From Rhodopseudomonas infernalis (lineage in GTDB: Bacteria; Pseudomonadota; Alphaproteobacteria; Rhizobiales; Xanthobacteraceae): DNA of 64,000 nucleotides. Shown one piece after another: positions 42,928-50,562 of this stretch. The stretch is taken from the NCBI RefSeq assembly GCF_022271405.1, contig NZ_JAJNAL010000012.1, positions 80,702 to 144,701 on the forward strand, given 5' to 3'. Both the position numbers and the translations under genes were made by a program. A model generated the notes under the pieces. The model was not told where the DNA came from. It saw only the letters and a program-made list of their open reading frames with translations, and did not search any database. Position 1 is the stretch's first letter; each line of letters starts with the position of its first letter.

Positions 42928-43590
42928 TTACTTAGAGAGTACTGGCAGGCCCAGCCAGGAGGAGAAGATGGACGGATTGTTGATCAGCAGCGGTTCGCCC
43001 GAATAGGATTTGTACGGACCGCTGCTGTCCAGCAACAGGGGAGTCCCGGAAAAGGACTTGTAGGGGCCGCTGCTGTCGAGCAGCAACGGCGTTCCGGAGA
43101 ACGACTGATATGGGCCCTTGCTGCTGATGACGAGCGGCGTACCCGAGAAGGTCTTGTCGCTGTCGACGAGCAGCCAGTCGCCGGAATAGGATTTGTACTT
43201 GCCCGAGGTGTCGAGCAGCGTGTCCAGATGCAGCATGTTCGAGAACGGCGTCGCCTCGCTCTGCCCGGCGGCGGCGGACGACGATGTCTCCACGCTGATC
43301 TTGTTGGGGCCGTAGCTGTCGAGGATCTTGGTCGCCTTGGCGGCGAAGCCGAATTCGGCCTTCACGGCGACCACGACGGCGCCCTTCTTGACGTAGTCGG
43401 CATAGGTCCATGCATCGCTGCGCGCCACATAGGCCTTGGCGAGCGCGGCGACGATGTCGTCGACCGAACTCGATTTACCCGCCTGATAGCCGGTGACGAC
43501 GGAATACTGATAGTTGGCGTTCTTCAGGTCGGCTTCCAGCGCGGCGAGCTTGCTGCTGGAATCGTACAACCGGGTGACGATCTGGGTCAT
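42928..43590 (-). CDS. Stress-domain protein with C-terminal SGTPLLL repeats
   Basis: A 220-residue protein in two parts. Residues 1 to about 95 look like the general stress protein 17M/YsnF-type domain: a starting LYDSSSKLAALEADL, then YADYVKKGAVVVAVKAE and AAKATKILDSYG. Residues about 130-220 contain five or six 16-residue units related to PY(K/Q)S(F/Y)SGTPLLLDSSG, the same motif that fills the next gene. Between them is an alanine/serine linker. No signal peptide is present. It lies 24 bases after the pucC stop and 11 bases before the small repeat gene. The shared motif suggests that the two proteins bind each other or the same partner (inference). Confidence 0.8.
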   Translation of the reverse strand: MTQIVTRLYDSSSKLAALEADLKNANYQYSVVTGYQAGKSSSVDDIVAALAKAYVARSDAWTYADYVKKGAVVVAVKAEFGFAAKATKILDSYGPNKISVETSSSAAAGQSEATPFSNMLHLDTLLDTSGKYKSYSGDWLLVDSDKTFSGTPLVISSKGPYQSFSGTPLLLDSSGPYKSFSGTPLLLDSSGPYKSYSGEPLLINNPSIFSSWLGLPVLSK

Positions 43591-43614
43591 GGTAACGATT
43601 ACTCCGTTTCGGTC

Positions 43615-45042
43615 TCAGGGCTGCGTGAGCTGGCCCTGCATCAGTAAGGTGTCCCGTCGCCTGATCAGCGGAACCATTGTGACGAGCGTCGCCAACAGCA
43701 GCAGCAGTTCGAGGCCGTAGACGAAATTGTAGCCGGCGGCGGGGCCGAGCTGCGGGGCGAGCGCGGTGACGACGTCGCGGAGGATGCCGCCGAGCGCGAT
43801 CGCGACGCCGGCCGCGGAGGCCTGTACCGCGCCCCAGGCGCCGAGCGCGAGCCCGGCCTGATCCTTCGGCGCGGCGTTCATGGTCGCCGTCAGCGTGCCG
43901 TGGCCGAACAGACCGGCGCCGAAACCGATCAGCAACGTGCCGCAGCCGAACATCAGGGCCGACGCGGCGCCTTGCAGTTCGGCCGCGAAGATCACCAGCA
44001 GGAAGGCCGGAATGCCCACCAGCGCGCCGGCGCTTGCCATCCGGAACGGATCGGCGCCGCGGCTCAGCACCCGCGAGGCGAGGCCGAAGCCGAACAGACC
44101 GCCGACCGCAAGCGCCGCCGTGAGCTTGGTGGTGTCGCCGACCGACAGATGCAGGATCTGGCCGCCATAGGGCTCGAGCAGCACGTCTTCCATGCTGAAC
44201 GCCATGGTGCCGAAGCCGACCGCAATCAGCCGGCGGGTCGCGTCCTTGCCGGCGATGAAGGCATCCCACGATTCACGAAAGCCGGCCGCAGGTGCGCCGG
44301 GATGCGCGGTCGCGACCTCGCCGCCGGTGCGGCGGCGCGCTTCCATCTTCCAGGACGCGATGCCGTTGAGCACGATGGTGACCACCGCGGAGCCCTGGAT
44401 CACCTGGATGAGGCGCCCGGGCGAGAAGTCGGCGAGCAGCATGCCGAAGATGATCGCGCTCGCGATCATGCCGAACATCAGCATGGTGTACATCAGGCCG
44501 ACGACCTTCGGCCTGGACTCGACAGATGCGAGGTCGGTGGCGAGCGCGAGGCCGACGGTCTGCGTCGTGTGCACGCCGGCGCCGATCAGCAGGAACGCCA
44601 GCGCGGCGCCGGCCTGACCGATCCACACCGGGGCGTGCCCCGCCTCGCCGCCGCCGGACAATACCAGCAGCGCGAACGGCAGAATCGCCAGACCGCCGAA
44701 CTGCACCAGCGTGCCCTTGTAGAGAAAGGGGACGCGGCGCCAGCCCAGCACGGATTTGTGGACGTCGGATTTGAAGCCGATCAGCGCGCGGAACGGCGCA
44801 AAGATCAAAGGCAGCGAAACCATGATGCCGACGATCGACGCCGGCACGCTCAGTTCGACGATCATCACGCGGTTAAGGGTGCCGACCAGCAGCACCAGCG
44901 ACATACCGACCGCGACTTGAAATAGCGATAGGCGCAGCAAACGGGATAAAGGCAGATCCGGCGTCGCCGCATCCGCGAAAGGCAGAAAGCGAGGACCAAG
45001 CGAGGCCCAGACCTTCATCATCTTTTGGCTGACTGTGTTCAT
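43615..45042 (-). CDS. pucC: PucC-type light-harvesting assembly/bacteriochlorophyll carrier
   Basis: A 475-residue membrane protein of the PucC/LhaA/BchP-associated (BCD) branch of the major facilitator superfamily, with twelve helices. PucC is needed for LH2 to accumulate and probably hands bacteriochlorophyll to the PucA and PucB polypeptides. Family segments are visible: SLFQVAVGMSLVLLVGTLNRVMIVEL, FRALIGFKSDVHKS-LGWRRVPF and the GVHTTQTVGLALATDLA stretch. It lies 201 bases below pucA, after two mRNA hairpins, as in other puc operons. A shorter start at the MMKVW methionines is possible. Confidence 0.93.
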   Translation of the reverse strand: MNTVSQKMMKVWASLGPRFLPFADAATPDLPLSRLLRLSLFQVAVGMSLVLLVGTLNRVMIVELSVPASIVGIMVSLPLIFAPFRALIGFKSDVHKSVLGWRRVPFLYKGTLVQFGGLAILPFALLVLSGGGEAGHAPVWIGQAGAALAFLLIGAGVHTTQTVGLALATDLASVESRPKVVGLMYTMLMFGMIASAIIFGMLLADFSPGRLIQVIQGSAVVTIVLNGIASWKMEARRRTGGEVATAHPGAPAAGFRESWDAFIAGKDATRRLIAVGFGTMAFSMEDVLLEPYGGQILHLSVGDTTKLTAALAVGGLFGFGLASRVLSRGADPFRMASAGALVGIPAFLLVIFAAELQGAASALMFGCGTLLIGFGAGLFGHGTLTATMNAAPKDQAGLALGAWGAVQASAAGVAIALGGILRDVVTALAPQLGPAAGYNFVYGLELLLLLATLVTMVPLIRRRDTLLMQGQLTQP

Positions 45043-45191
45043 CGTCCAGCAAATCCAGCTTGCAAGAGGCCGGCGACGTTGGTCAGCGTGACCAGATGGG
45101 CGGCGCCCCGAACGAACAGCACCACTTTGCGGCCGGAGATGAACTGCGACAGATCAAACTGTCACGACGCCACTCCGGCTACAAAGCAAGC

Positions 45192-45241
45192 GACCGGGAC
45201 CCTTGGATCCCGGTCCAGCCAAGCAGCTTCAAAGAAGCTGC
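45192..45241 (-). promoter_or_regulatory. Two mRNA hairpins between pucA and pucC
   Basis: Two perfect hairpins lie right after the pucA stop. GCAGCTTC-AAA-GAAGCTGC is at 45223-45241 and GACCGGGA facing TCCCGGTC with an 8-base loop is at 45192-45215. Neither is followed by a T-run. In other purple bacteria such structures protect the abundant pucBA message and lower read-through into pucC; that role is inferred here. Confidence 0.75.
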
Positions 45242-45243
45242 AA

Positions 45244-45423
45244 TCAGCCGATGGTGACCGAGCTCTCGATCGCCGCAGTCTTACCGTTCCAATACTTCGG
45301 GAACCAGGTGGTGTGCGACAGCACGGCGTAGTGAACGAGAATGGCGATCACGGTGACGCTGCCCAGCAGGAGCGGCAGGCCAACGGTGGGCTTAACCACA
45401 GTCCAAATGCGACCTTGATTCAT
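45244..45423 (-). CDS. pucA: LH2 alpha polypeptide
   Basis: A 59-residue single-helix antenna protein. It starts [12 protein letters not shown], as in structurally known LH2 alpha chains where the N-terminal region binds B800. The helix runs about residues 14-38, with histidine 31 as the B850 ligand. After the helix come tyrosine 44 and tryptophan 45, the pair that hydrogen-bonds B850 in Rhodoblastus acidophilus, so an 850-nm (not 820-nm) type is predicted. AAGGAG precedes the ATG at 45421-45423, and pucB ends 12 bases upstream. The gene is too short for standard ORF cut-offs. Confidence 0.95.
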   Translation of the reverse strand: MNQGRIWTVVKPTVGLPLLLGSVTVIAILVHYAVLSHTTWFPKYWNGKTAAIESSVTIG

Positions 45424-45435
45424 CTTCGATACTCC

Positions 45436-45591
45436 TTAGTGCAGCCAGGGCGAGTAAACGTACGCCAGGAAGTGCGCAACGATCGCGATCGCGCCGAAAA
45501 TGCGCGTACCGTCGATGACGTGCTTGTGGAGCTCTTCCGATTCCGCGATCGTCAGGCCAGTCGGCCAGACCTTGTTCGGATCGTCTGCCAT
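45436..45591 (-). CDS. pucB: LH2 beta polypeptide
   Basis: A 51-residue antenna beta chain. The cytoplasmic start [14 protein letters not shown] is followed by [10 protein letters not shown], and a single helix runs about residues 29-46. Histidine 40 in AHFLAY is the B850 ligand; histidine 22 or 24 lies where the helix meets the membrane surface. The C-terminus YSPWLH is canonical. TTAGGAGG precedes the ATG by a good distance, consistent with very high expression. With pucA it forms the repeating unit of the LH2 ring. Confidence 0.95.
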   Translation of the reverse strand: MADDPNKVWPTGLTIAESEELHKHVIDGTRIFGAIAIVAHFLAYVYSPWLH

Positions 45592-45938
45592 AGTAAAAAC
45601 CTCCTAAGAGACTTTCGATCATTCGTGCTGAACCTGCACGTAGGTAGTTTCGCTGCTACGCCGAACAGAGTTCGTGTGGTGTCAGCAACTTTTCAGGTCT
45701 GCCCCGTCACCTGCCTGCACCGTCAACTCGCGTTGGGGCGAAGGACCGATTACGGGGCTCGTCCAAGCCCGGAGGACCGCCGGGCTCATCGCCCCTATCG
45801 ATCACATCCGAGTGATTGTAAGATGGTCATGACACACAATTTTGTCAATTTGACATGACACTCGGGATCGTCCGTGTCATACCGGACATCCTCAAACCGG
45901 TCCGCCACCTTCCGGACACGGAAAGTTGAGAGAATGTG
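45592..45938. promoter_or_regulatory. Divergent control region of the puc operon and the bacteriophytochrome gene
   Basis: This 347-base region has no gene. Near pucB an inverted repeat CGAAC-AGA-GTTCG lies at about 45662-45674. Near the phytochrome gene five TGACA/TGTCA half-sites are packed into 45830-45879, including the perfect palindrome TGTCAA-T-TTGACA (45843-45855). TTGACA in that cluster could also serve as a -35 element for the phytochrome gene. The TGT-N12-ACA site is listed separately. Confidence 0.6.
45843..45860. promoter_or_regulatory. PpsR/CrtJ-type operator upstream of the bacteriophytochrome gene
   Basis: TGT (45843-45845), twelve bases, ACA (45858-45860). It matches the PpsR target and overlaps a cluster of TGACA half-sites about 80 bases before the phytochrome start. 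It could act on either divergent unit. A competing reading is that the TGACA cluster is the target of the LuxR-type regulator encoded downstream. Confidence 0.5.
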
Positions 45939-48266
45939 ATGAACTCGGGACTTGACATTTCGACCGAGTTAAATTTCGCAGTTTTTGCGCCGCCCGGCCA
46001 GGCCGGATGCGACCGCGAGGCGATACATCTGCCCGGTTCGATTCAGCCTCACGGCGCGCTGTTGGCGCTATCGCCGGACGATCTGCGCATCGTCCATGCC
46101 GGCGGCGACACGACGCAGTTGTTCGGCACACCCGCGGCATCACTTCCCGGCAGGCGCGCAACCGATTTGTTGACGCCGGAGCAGATCGCTGCGCTGCGAG
46201 CCTTGCTGGTCCGCGACCGCCGGATCGAACGGCCGCTGCACGCCTTCGCGCTCACGACGCCCGGCGAGATGCCGATCGACGTCGTCGTGCATCAGGCCTC
46301 GGGTCTTCTGGTGCTGGAGTTCGATCCGCGGCGCGAGGCTGCGCCGGAGAACTCGCTGGCGCTGGTGCAATCGATGATCCGGCACGTGCAGCGCGCGGAT
46401 CATGTGCAGGCGTTCTGCCACGCGGTCGTCGACGAAGTCCGCGCCGTCACCGGTTTCGACCGGGTGATGATCTATCGTTTTCTGCCGGACGGCAGCGGCG
46501 AGGTGAAAGCAGAGGCGCGAGCACCGGGCGTCGAGAGCTTTCTCGGCCTGCACTATCCCGAATCCGACATCCCCAGGCAGGCCCGCGCGCTGTATCTCAC
46601 CAACTGGATCCGCGCGATCCCCGACGCCCGCTACGCGCCGGCGCCGATCGTGCCCGCGGTCGATCCGCGGACAGGCCTGCCGCTCGACCTCAGCCAGAGC
46701 GTGATCCGCAGCGTTTCGCCGGCGCACCGGCTGTATCTCGCCCATATGGGCGTGGTCGCCTCGATGTCGCTGTCGCTGATCCAGCACGGGAAGTTATGGG
46801 GCCTGATCGCCTGCCATCACGAAGCGCCGCGCTATCTGCCCTACCGGATGCGTGAGGCGTGTGAACTGTTCGCCGAGATGGCATCGTCGCAGCTCGAAGC
46901 CAAGGTGGCTGCCGAACAACTCGACGCACGGCTGCGCAGTACGCGGATCCACGAAGAACTGGTGACGCGGATGAGTCAGGAGTCGGACCTCGCCGAAGGC
47001 CTGATCCGGTTTCATCCCAATCTGCTCGATTTCATCCCGGCGACCGGGGTCGCGTTGTGGATCGACGGCCAGTTCACCGGCCTCGGGATCACGCCGGACG
47101 CAGCGCAGACCGAGGCGTTGATCAACTGGCTGCGGGCCACCGCGCAGGACGGCGTGTATCACACCGACGCCCTGCCCTCGGAGTATCCGCCCGCAAAGGC
47201 TTTCGCCGATTGCTCCAGCGGGCTGATGGCGTTGTCGCTGTCGAAATCGCCGCGCGACTACGTGATGTGGTTTCGGCCGGAGGTCGTCCGCACCGTCACC
47301 TGGGCCGGCAATCCGAACAAGCCGGTCGGCGTCGGTCCCCGCGGCGAGTTCCTGACGCCGCGGCGGAGCTTCGCGGCCTGGCAGGAATCTGTTCGGCTGC
47401 ATGCCGAGCCCTGGCTCGCGTCCGAGATCGAGGCCGCGCATCGGCTGCGGCTGTCGTTGTTGGAAGTGGTGCTGCGCCGAATCAACGGCATCGCCCGCGA
47501 ACGCAAATCGGCGCGACTGCTCCAAGAACAATTGATGCGGCAGGTCGAGTTCGGCTTGCGCCGCTCGCAGGACGTGACGCAGACCCTGCAGGAAGAAACC
47601 CGCCGCCGGGTCTCCGTCGAAGCCGACCTGTCGCAGGTGTTGCGACGGACCGTTGAAGATCAGGAGGCCGAACGGTTGAGAATCGCGCGGGAGTTGCACG
47701 ACACGCTCGGCCAATCGTTGACGCTGTTGCAGCTCGGCTTCGAAAATCTCGGCCAGGTCGCCCCCGACAACGGCGAACTCCTCAGCCGGATCGCCGGGAT
47801 GAAGACGCTGACCACCGAGATGGGCCGACAGGTCAATCGTCTCGCCTGGGAAATCCGCCCAACCGCGCTCGACGATCTCGGCATCCAGACCGCGATCCAG
47901 AACCTCCTCGACGCCTGGAGCGAGAAGGCGCAGGTGCGCTTCGACCTTCACATGACGCTCGGGGACCGAAGGCTGCCCGCCACGATCGAGACGACGCTCT
48001 ATCGCGTCCTGCAGGAAGCGCTGACCAACATCGTCCGGCATGCCGCTGCGACCCATGTCGGCGTCATCCTGCGGCTCACCGACCAGCAGGTCACGATGGT
48101 GGTCGAGGACGACGGCCGCGGTTTCGTCAATCCGGACGTCGATCGTCCCCCGGAGCGGCTCGGCCTGCTCGGCATCCGCGAGCGGCTGACGCTGGTCCGC
48201 GGCTCACTCGAAATCGAATCGGCGCCCGGCAAGGGCACCGCATTGTACGCACGTATTCCGTTGTAA
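45939..48266 (+). CDS. bphP4: Bacteriophytochrome histidine kinase
   Basis: A 775-residue red/far-red photoreceptor kinase (a GTG one codon earlier is less likely). The PAS domain covers about residues 15-115. A cysteine at position 24 in CDREAIHLPGSIQPHG is in the bilin-binding place. The GAF domain (about 140-310) has ESDIPRQAR and HHEAPRYLPYRMR; PHY spans about 320-500. The output is a HisKA_3-type kinase with its phospho-histidine at 587 in ARELHDTLGQ, then a HATPase region with DDGRGF and GLGIRER-like loops. It is divergent from pucBAC and followed by its response regulator. Gene order matches the bphP4 locus of R. palustris, where this kinase controls LH2 genes. The symbol rests on that synteny. 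Confidence 0.92.
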   Translation: MNSGLDISTELNFAVFAPPGQAGCDREAIHLPGSIQPHGALLALSPDDLRIVHAGGDTTQLFGTPAASLPGRRATDLLTPEQIAALRALLVRDRRIERPLHAFALTTPGEMPIDVVVHQASGLLVLEFDPRREAAPENSLALVQSMIRHVQRADHVQAFCHAVVDEVRAVTGFDRVMIYRFLPDGSGEVKAEARAPGVESFLGLHYPESDIPRQARALYLTNWIRAIPDARYAPAPIVPAVDPRTGLPLDLSQSVIRSVSPAHRLYLAHMGVVASMSLSLIQHGKLWGLIACHHEAPRYLPYRMREACELFAEMASSQLEAKVAAEQLDARLRSTRIHEELVTRMSQESDLAEGLIRFHPNLLDFIPATGVALWIDGQFTGLGITPDAAQTEALINWLRATAQDGVYHTDALPSEYPPAKAFADCSSGLMALSLSKSPRDYVMWFRPEVVRTVTWAGNPNKPVGVGPRGEFLTPRRSFAAWQESVRLHAEPWLASEIEAAHRLRLSLLEVVLRRINGIARERKSARLLQEQLMRQVEFGLRRSQDVTQTLQEETRRRVSVEADLSQVLRRTVEDQEAERLRIARELHDTLGQSLTLLQLGFENLGQVAPDNGELLSRIAGMKTLTTEMGRQVNRLAWEIRPTALDDLGIQTAIQNLLDAWSEKAQVRFDLHMTLGDRRLPATIETTLYRVLQEALTNIVRHAAATHVGVILRLTDQQVTMVVEDDGRGFVNPDVDRPPERLGLLGIRERLTLVRGSLEIESAPGKGTALYARIPL

Positions 48267-48282
48267 GCAGGGAAGCACATTC

Positions 48283-48954
48283 ATGGACCAGCAGGCCCCT
48301 CCCCGATTGCGCGTTTTCCTCGCCGACGATCACCCGGTCGTGCTCAGCGGCATGAAAGCTCTGGTTGCCGGCGACCCGGCCATCGAGGTCGTCGGCGAAG
48401 CCAATGACGGACCGAACGCGCTGCGCCGCGCGATCGAGCTGAAGCCGGACGTCGCGGTGCTCGATCTGTCGATGCCCGGGCTCAACGGCATCGAGGTGGC
48501 GCGGAAGTTTCTCGCTGCCTGCCCGGAATGCCGGGTGCTAGTTTTGACCGTGCACGAGGATGGCGCTTACTTGCGCCAGCTGCTCGATCTCGGCGTCTCC
48601 GGCTACGTCCTGAAGCGCTCGGCCACCGACGAGCTGATCCGCGGCATTCACGCTGTCGGCACCGGCGGCATCTATCTCGATCCCGCGATCGCCGGCCGTG
48701 CGATCGGCCGCACCGCCCCGCACGTGCAGAACGGCGAAGAGCACAGCGTCGTGGCCGAACTCTCCACCCGCGAGATCGAAGTGCTGCGGCTCGCCGCGGT
48801 CGGCCACAGCAACAAGACCATCGCGGCCAAGCTGCAGATTGGCGCCAAGAGCGTCGAAACCTACAAGGCGCGCGGCATGGCCAAGCTCGGCTTCCACAAC
48901 CGCGTCGAAGTCGTGCGTTTCGCGCTCAGCATGGGCTGGCTGTCGGACCCATAG
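48283..48954 (+). CDS. NarL/LuxR-family response regulator
   Basis: A 223-residue two-domain regulator, 16 bases after the phytochrome kinase gene. The receiver has the acidic pair D15/D16, the phosphoacceptor D61 in VLDLSMPG, and lysine 111. The C-terminal domain (about residues 155-215) is a LuxR-type helix-turn-helix with LSTREIEVLRLAAVGHSNKTIA and KSVETYKARGMAKLG. NarL-type regulators pair with HisKA_3 kinases, as here. The likely targets are the puc operon and perhaps its own promoter. Confidence 0.94.
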   Translation: MDQQAPPRLRVFLADDHPVVLSGMKALVAGDPAIEVVGEANDGPNALRRAIELKPDVAVLDLSMPGLNGIEVARKFLAACPECRVLVLTVHEDGAYLRQLLDLGVSGYVLKRSATDELIRGIHAVGTGGIYLDPAIAGRAIGRTAPHVQNGEEHSVVAELSTREIEVLRLAAVGHSNKTIAAKLQIGAKSVETYKARGMAKLGFHNRVEVVRFALSMGWLSDP

Positions 48955-49089
48955 GTCCTGGCGCCCAGCGCTCTCCCCCGCGCGCTTGGCGTTTGCCCGC
49001 GTCCGCGCGAGCCGCTAGCCTCCCGGCTCGACCCAACGTCTTGCGTGCGGCACCGTCGCGAACGACGAGACGACAGCAGGAGGAATCGA

Positions 49090-50274
49090 ATGACTGCCGA
49101 TCAGCGGACCGGAACGCCGCGCGCCAATGCCTTTGCCGGTCTGCGCGTGCTCGACTTCTCCACCACGATCGCCGGCCCGCACTGCACCCGGATGCTCGCC
49201 GACATGGGCGCCGAGGTGATCAAGATCGAATCGGCCGAGGGCGAAACGATGCGGAACCGTCCGCCGCTGCGGGACGGCTACAGCACCGCCTTCGGCCAGC
49301 TTAATGTCGGCAAGAAGAGCGTCGTGCTCGACCTGAAATGCCCCAAGGGCCTCGCGGCGGTGCAGCGGCTGGTGGCAGGCGCCGACGTGCTGGTGGAGAA
49401 TTTCCGTCCTGGCGTGATGCGGCGGCTGAAGCTGGACTACGCGTCGCTGCGCGGCTTCAACCCGAAGCTGATCTATTGCTCGATCTCGGGCTACGGCCAG
49501 ACCGGGCCGTCGGCCGAACTGCCCGCTTATGCGCCGGCGATCCATGCGGCGTCGGGCTACGATCTGGCGCATCTCGCTTATCAGCCCAATCGTCATCAGC
49601 CGGATTATTGCGGCATCTATCTGGCCGACGTCGTCTCCGGCGTCTACGCTTACGGCGCGATCGCGTCTGCGCTGTACCAGCGCGTGTCCACCGGCGAAGG
49701 CCAGCACATCGACGTGTCGATGCTGGAGTCGATGCTGAGCCTGACGCTGAACGAATTGCAAAGCGCGCAGTTTCCGGTGAAGCGGCAGACGCGCCCGCAA
49801 TTCGGGCCGGTGGAGACTGCCGATGGCTATGTGATGATCGCGATCGCCAGCGAGAAATCGTTTCGCAGCTTCATGCAGGCCGGCGGCCATCCCGAACTGA
49901 TCACCGATCCGCGCTTCGCCGACTATCATCACCGCCGCGAGCACTGGGCCGAGCTGATGGACATCATGGAAAAGTGGTCGCGGACGCTGACGTCGCAGCA
50001 GTGCCTCGCAGCGCTCGACCAGCACGGCGTCCCCTGTTCGGCCTACCGCACGGTGGCCGAGGCGATGGACGATCCGCAGACCGCGCATCGCAAGGCCTTC
50101 GCCGAAGTCGAGGACGGCGGCGGCACGTTCAAGGTGCTGAACCAACCCTTCCGCATGTCGCAGGGCGATCCCGCACCGACTCCCACCGTCGCCACGCTCG
50201 GCCAACATACCCGCGCCGTGCTCGCTGAGGCTGGCTACTCGGATGAAGAGCTGGCCAGGCTCGGCGTGGCGTAA
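49090..50274 (+). CDS. CaiB/BaiF-family CoA-transferase
   Basis: A 394-residue class III CoA-transferase. The N-terminus RVLDFSTTIAGPHCTRMLADMGAEVIKIE is the family hallmark. LNVGKKSVVLDLK, the VLVENFRPGVM loop and the catalytic aspartate in YLADVVSGVYAYG (about residue 179) are present. It moves CoA between carboxylic acids through an aspartyl-CoA intermediate. The ATG follows AGGAGGAATCGA. No acyl-CoA dehydrogenase or hydratase sits next to it, so the substrate pair cannot be named. It is 135 bases from the regulator gene and probably independent. Confidence 0.92.
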   Translation: MTADQRTGTPRANAFAGLRVLDFSTTIAGPHCTRMLADMGAEVIKIESAEGETMRNRPPLRDGYSTAFGQLNVGKKSVVLDLKCPKGLAAVQRLVAGADVLVENFRPGVMRRLKLDYASLRGFNPKLIYCSISGYGQTGPSAELPAYAPAIHAASGYDLAHLAYQPNRHQPDYCGIYLADVVSGVYAYGAIASALYQRVSTGEGQHIDVSMLESMLSLTLNELQSAQFPVKRQTRPQFGPVETADGYVMIAIASEKSFRSFMQAGGHPELITDPRFADYHHRREHWAELMDIMEKWSRTLTSQQCLAALDQHGVPCSAYRTVAEAMDDPQTAHRKAFAEVEDGGGTFKVLNQPFRMSQGDPAPTPTVATLGQHTRAVLAEAGYSDEELARLGVA

Positions 50275-50275
50275 G

Positions 50276-50524
50276 CTACGCCGCGCGGCGCAGTTGCACA
50301 CGCCACAGCTCCGGGCCTTGTTCCAGATAGGTCCACTGGCAATCGTCGCCATGCACCGCTTCGAAGAAGTACTTCAGCGGCTGCGGGTCGTGATCGACCA
50401 CGATCTGCATGCCCTGGCCCGGCTGCAGATTGTCGAACAGCCGCGGGATGATCTCGTGGCGCTGCTGGTGCGGAATCTGGCGGACGTCGAGAACGCGTTC
50501 GGCGGCGGTCGCGGCTTCGGTCAT
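50276..50524 (-). CDS. DUF2249 (TusA-like) protein
   Basis: An 82-residue protein of the DUF2249 family, a TusA-like small alpha/beta fold. It has the typical LDVRQIPHQQRHEIIPRLFDNLQPGQGMQIVVDHDPQPL segment and ends with a WxYLEQGPELWRVQL strand. Members are often found with nitric-oxide response, NnrS or metal-cofactor genes. Its start lies 38 bases below the nnrS stop, so the two are probably one operon. A sulfur-transfer or redox role is suggested by the fold but the usual TusA CPxP cysteine is absent here. Confidence 0.8.
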   Translation of the reverse strand: MTEAATAAERVLDVRQIPHQQRHEIIPRLFDNLQPGQGMQIVVDHDPQPLKYFFEAVHGDDCQWTYLEQGPELWRVQLRRAA

Positions 50525-50562
50525 GGCAGATCATCCTTTACGGGTTGGAGGAGACATCGAAC

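Noticed and set aside
42626..43590. Idea that the repeat proteins are multi-core RiPP precursors
   Set aside because: No modifying enzyme, protease or exporter of a RiPP type is adjacent; the neighbours are pucC and a separately transcribed monooxygenase, and there is no cleavage pattern between units.
45876..45889. TGT-N8-ACA ahead of the phytochrome gene
   Set aside because: The spacer is too short for PpsR; it is only noted as part of the local TGTCA/GACA symmetry.
45887..48056. Long antisense frames within the bacteriophytochrome gene
   Set aside because: All phytochrome and kinase motifs read on the plus strand; the antisense products show no domain.
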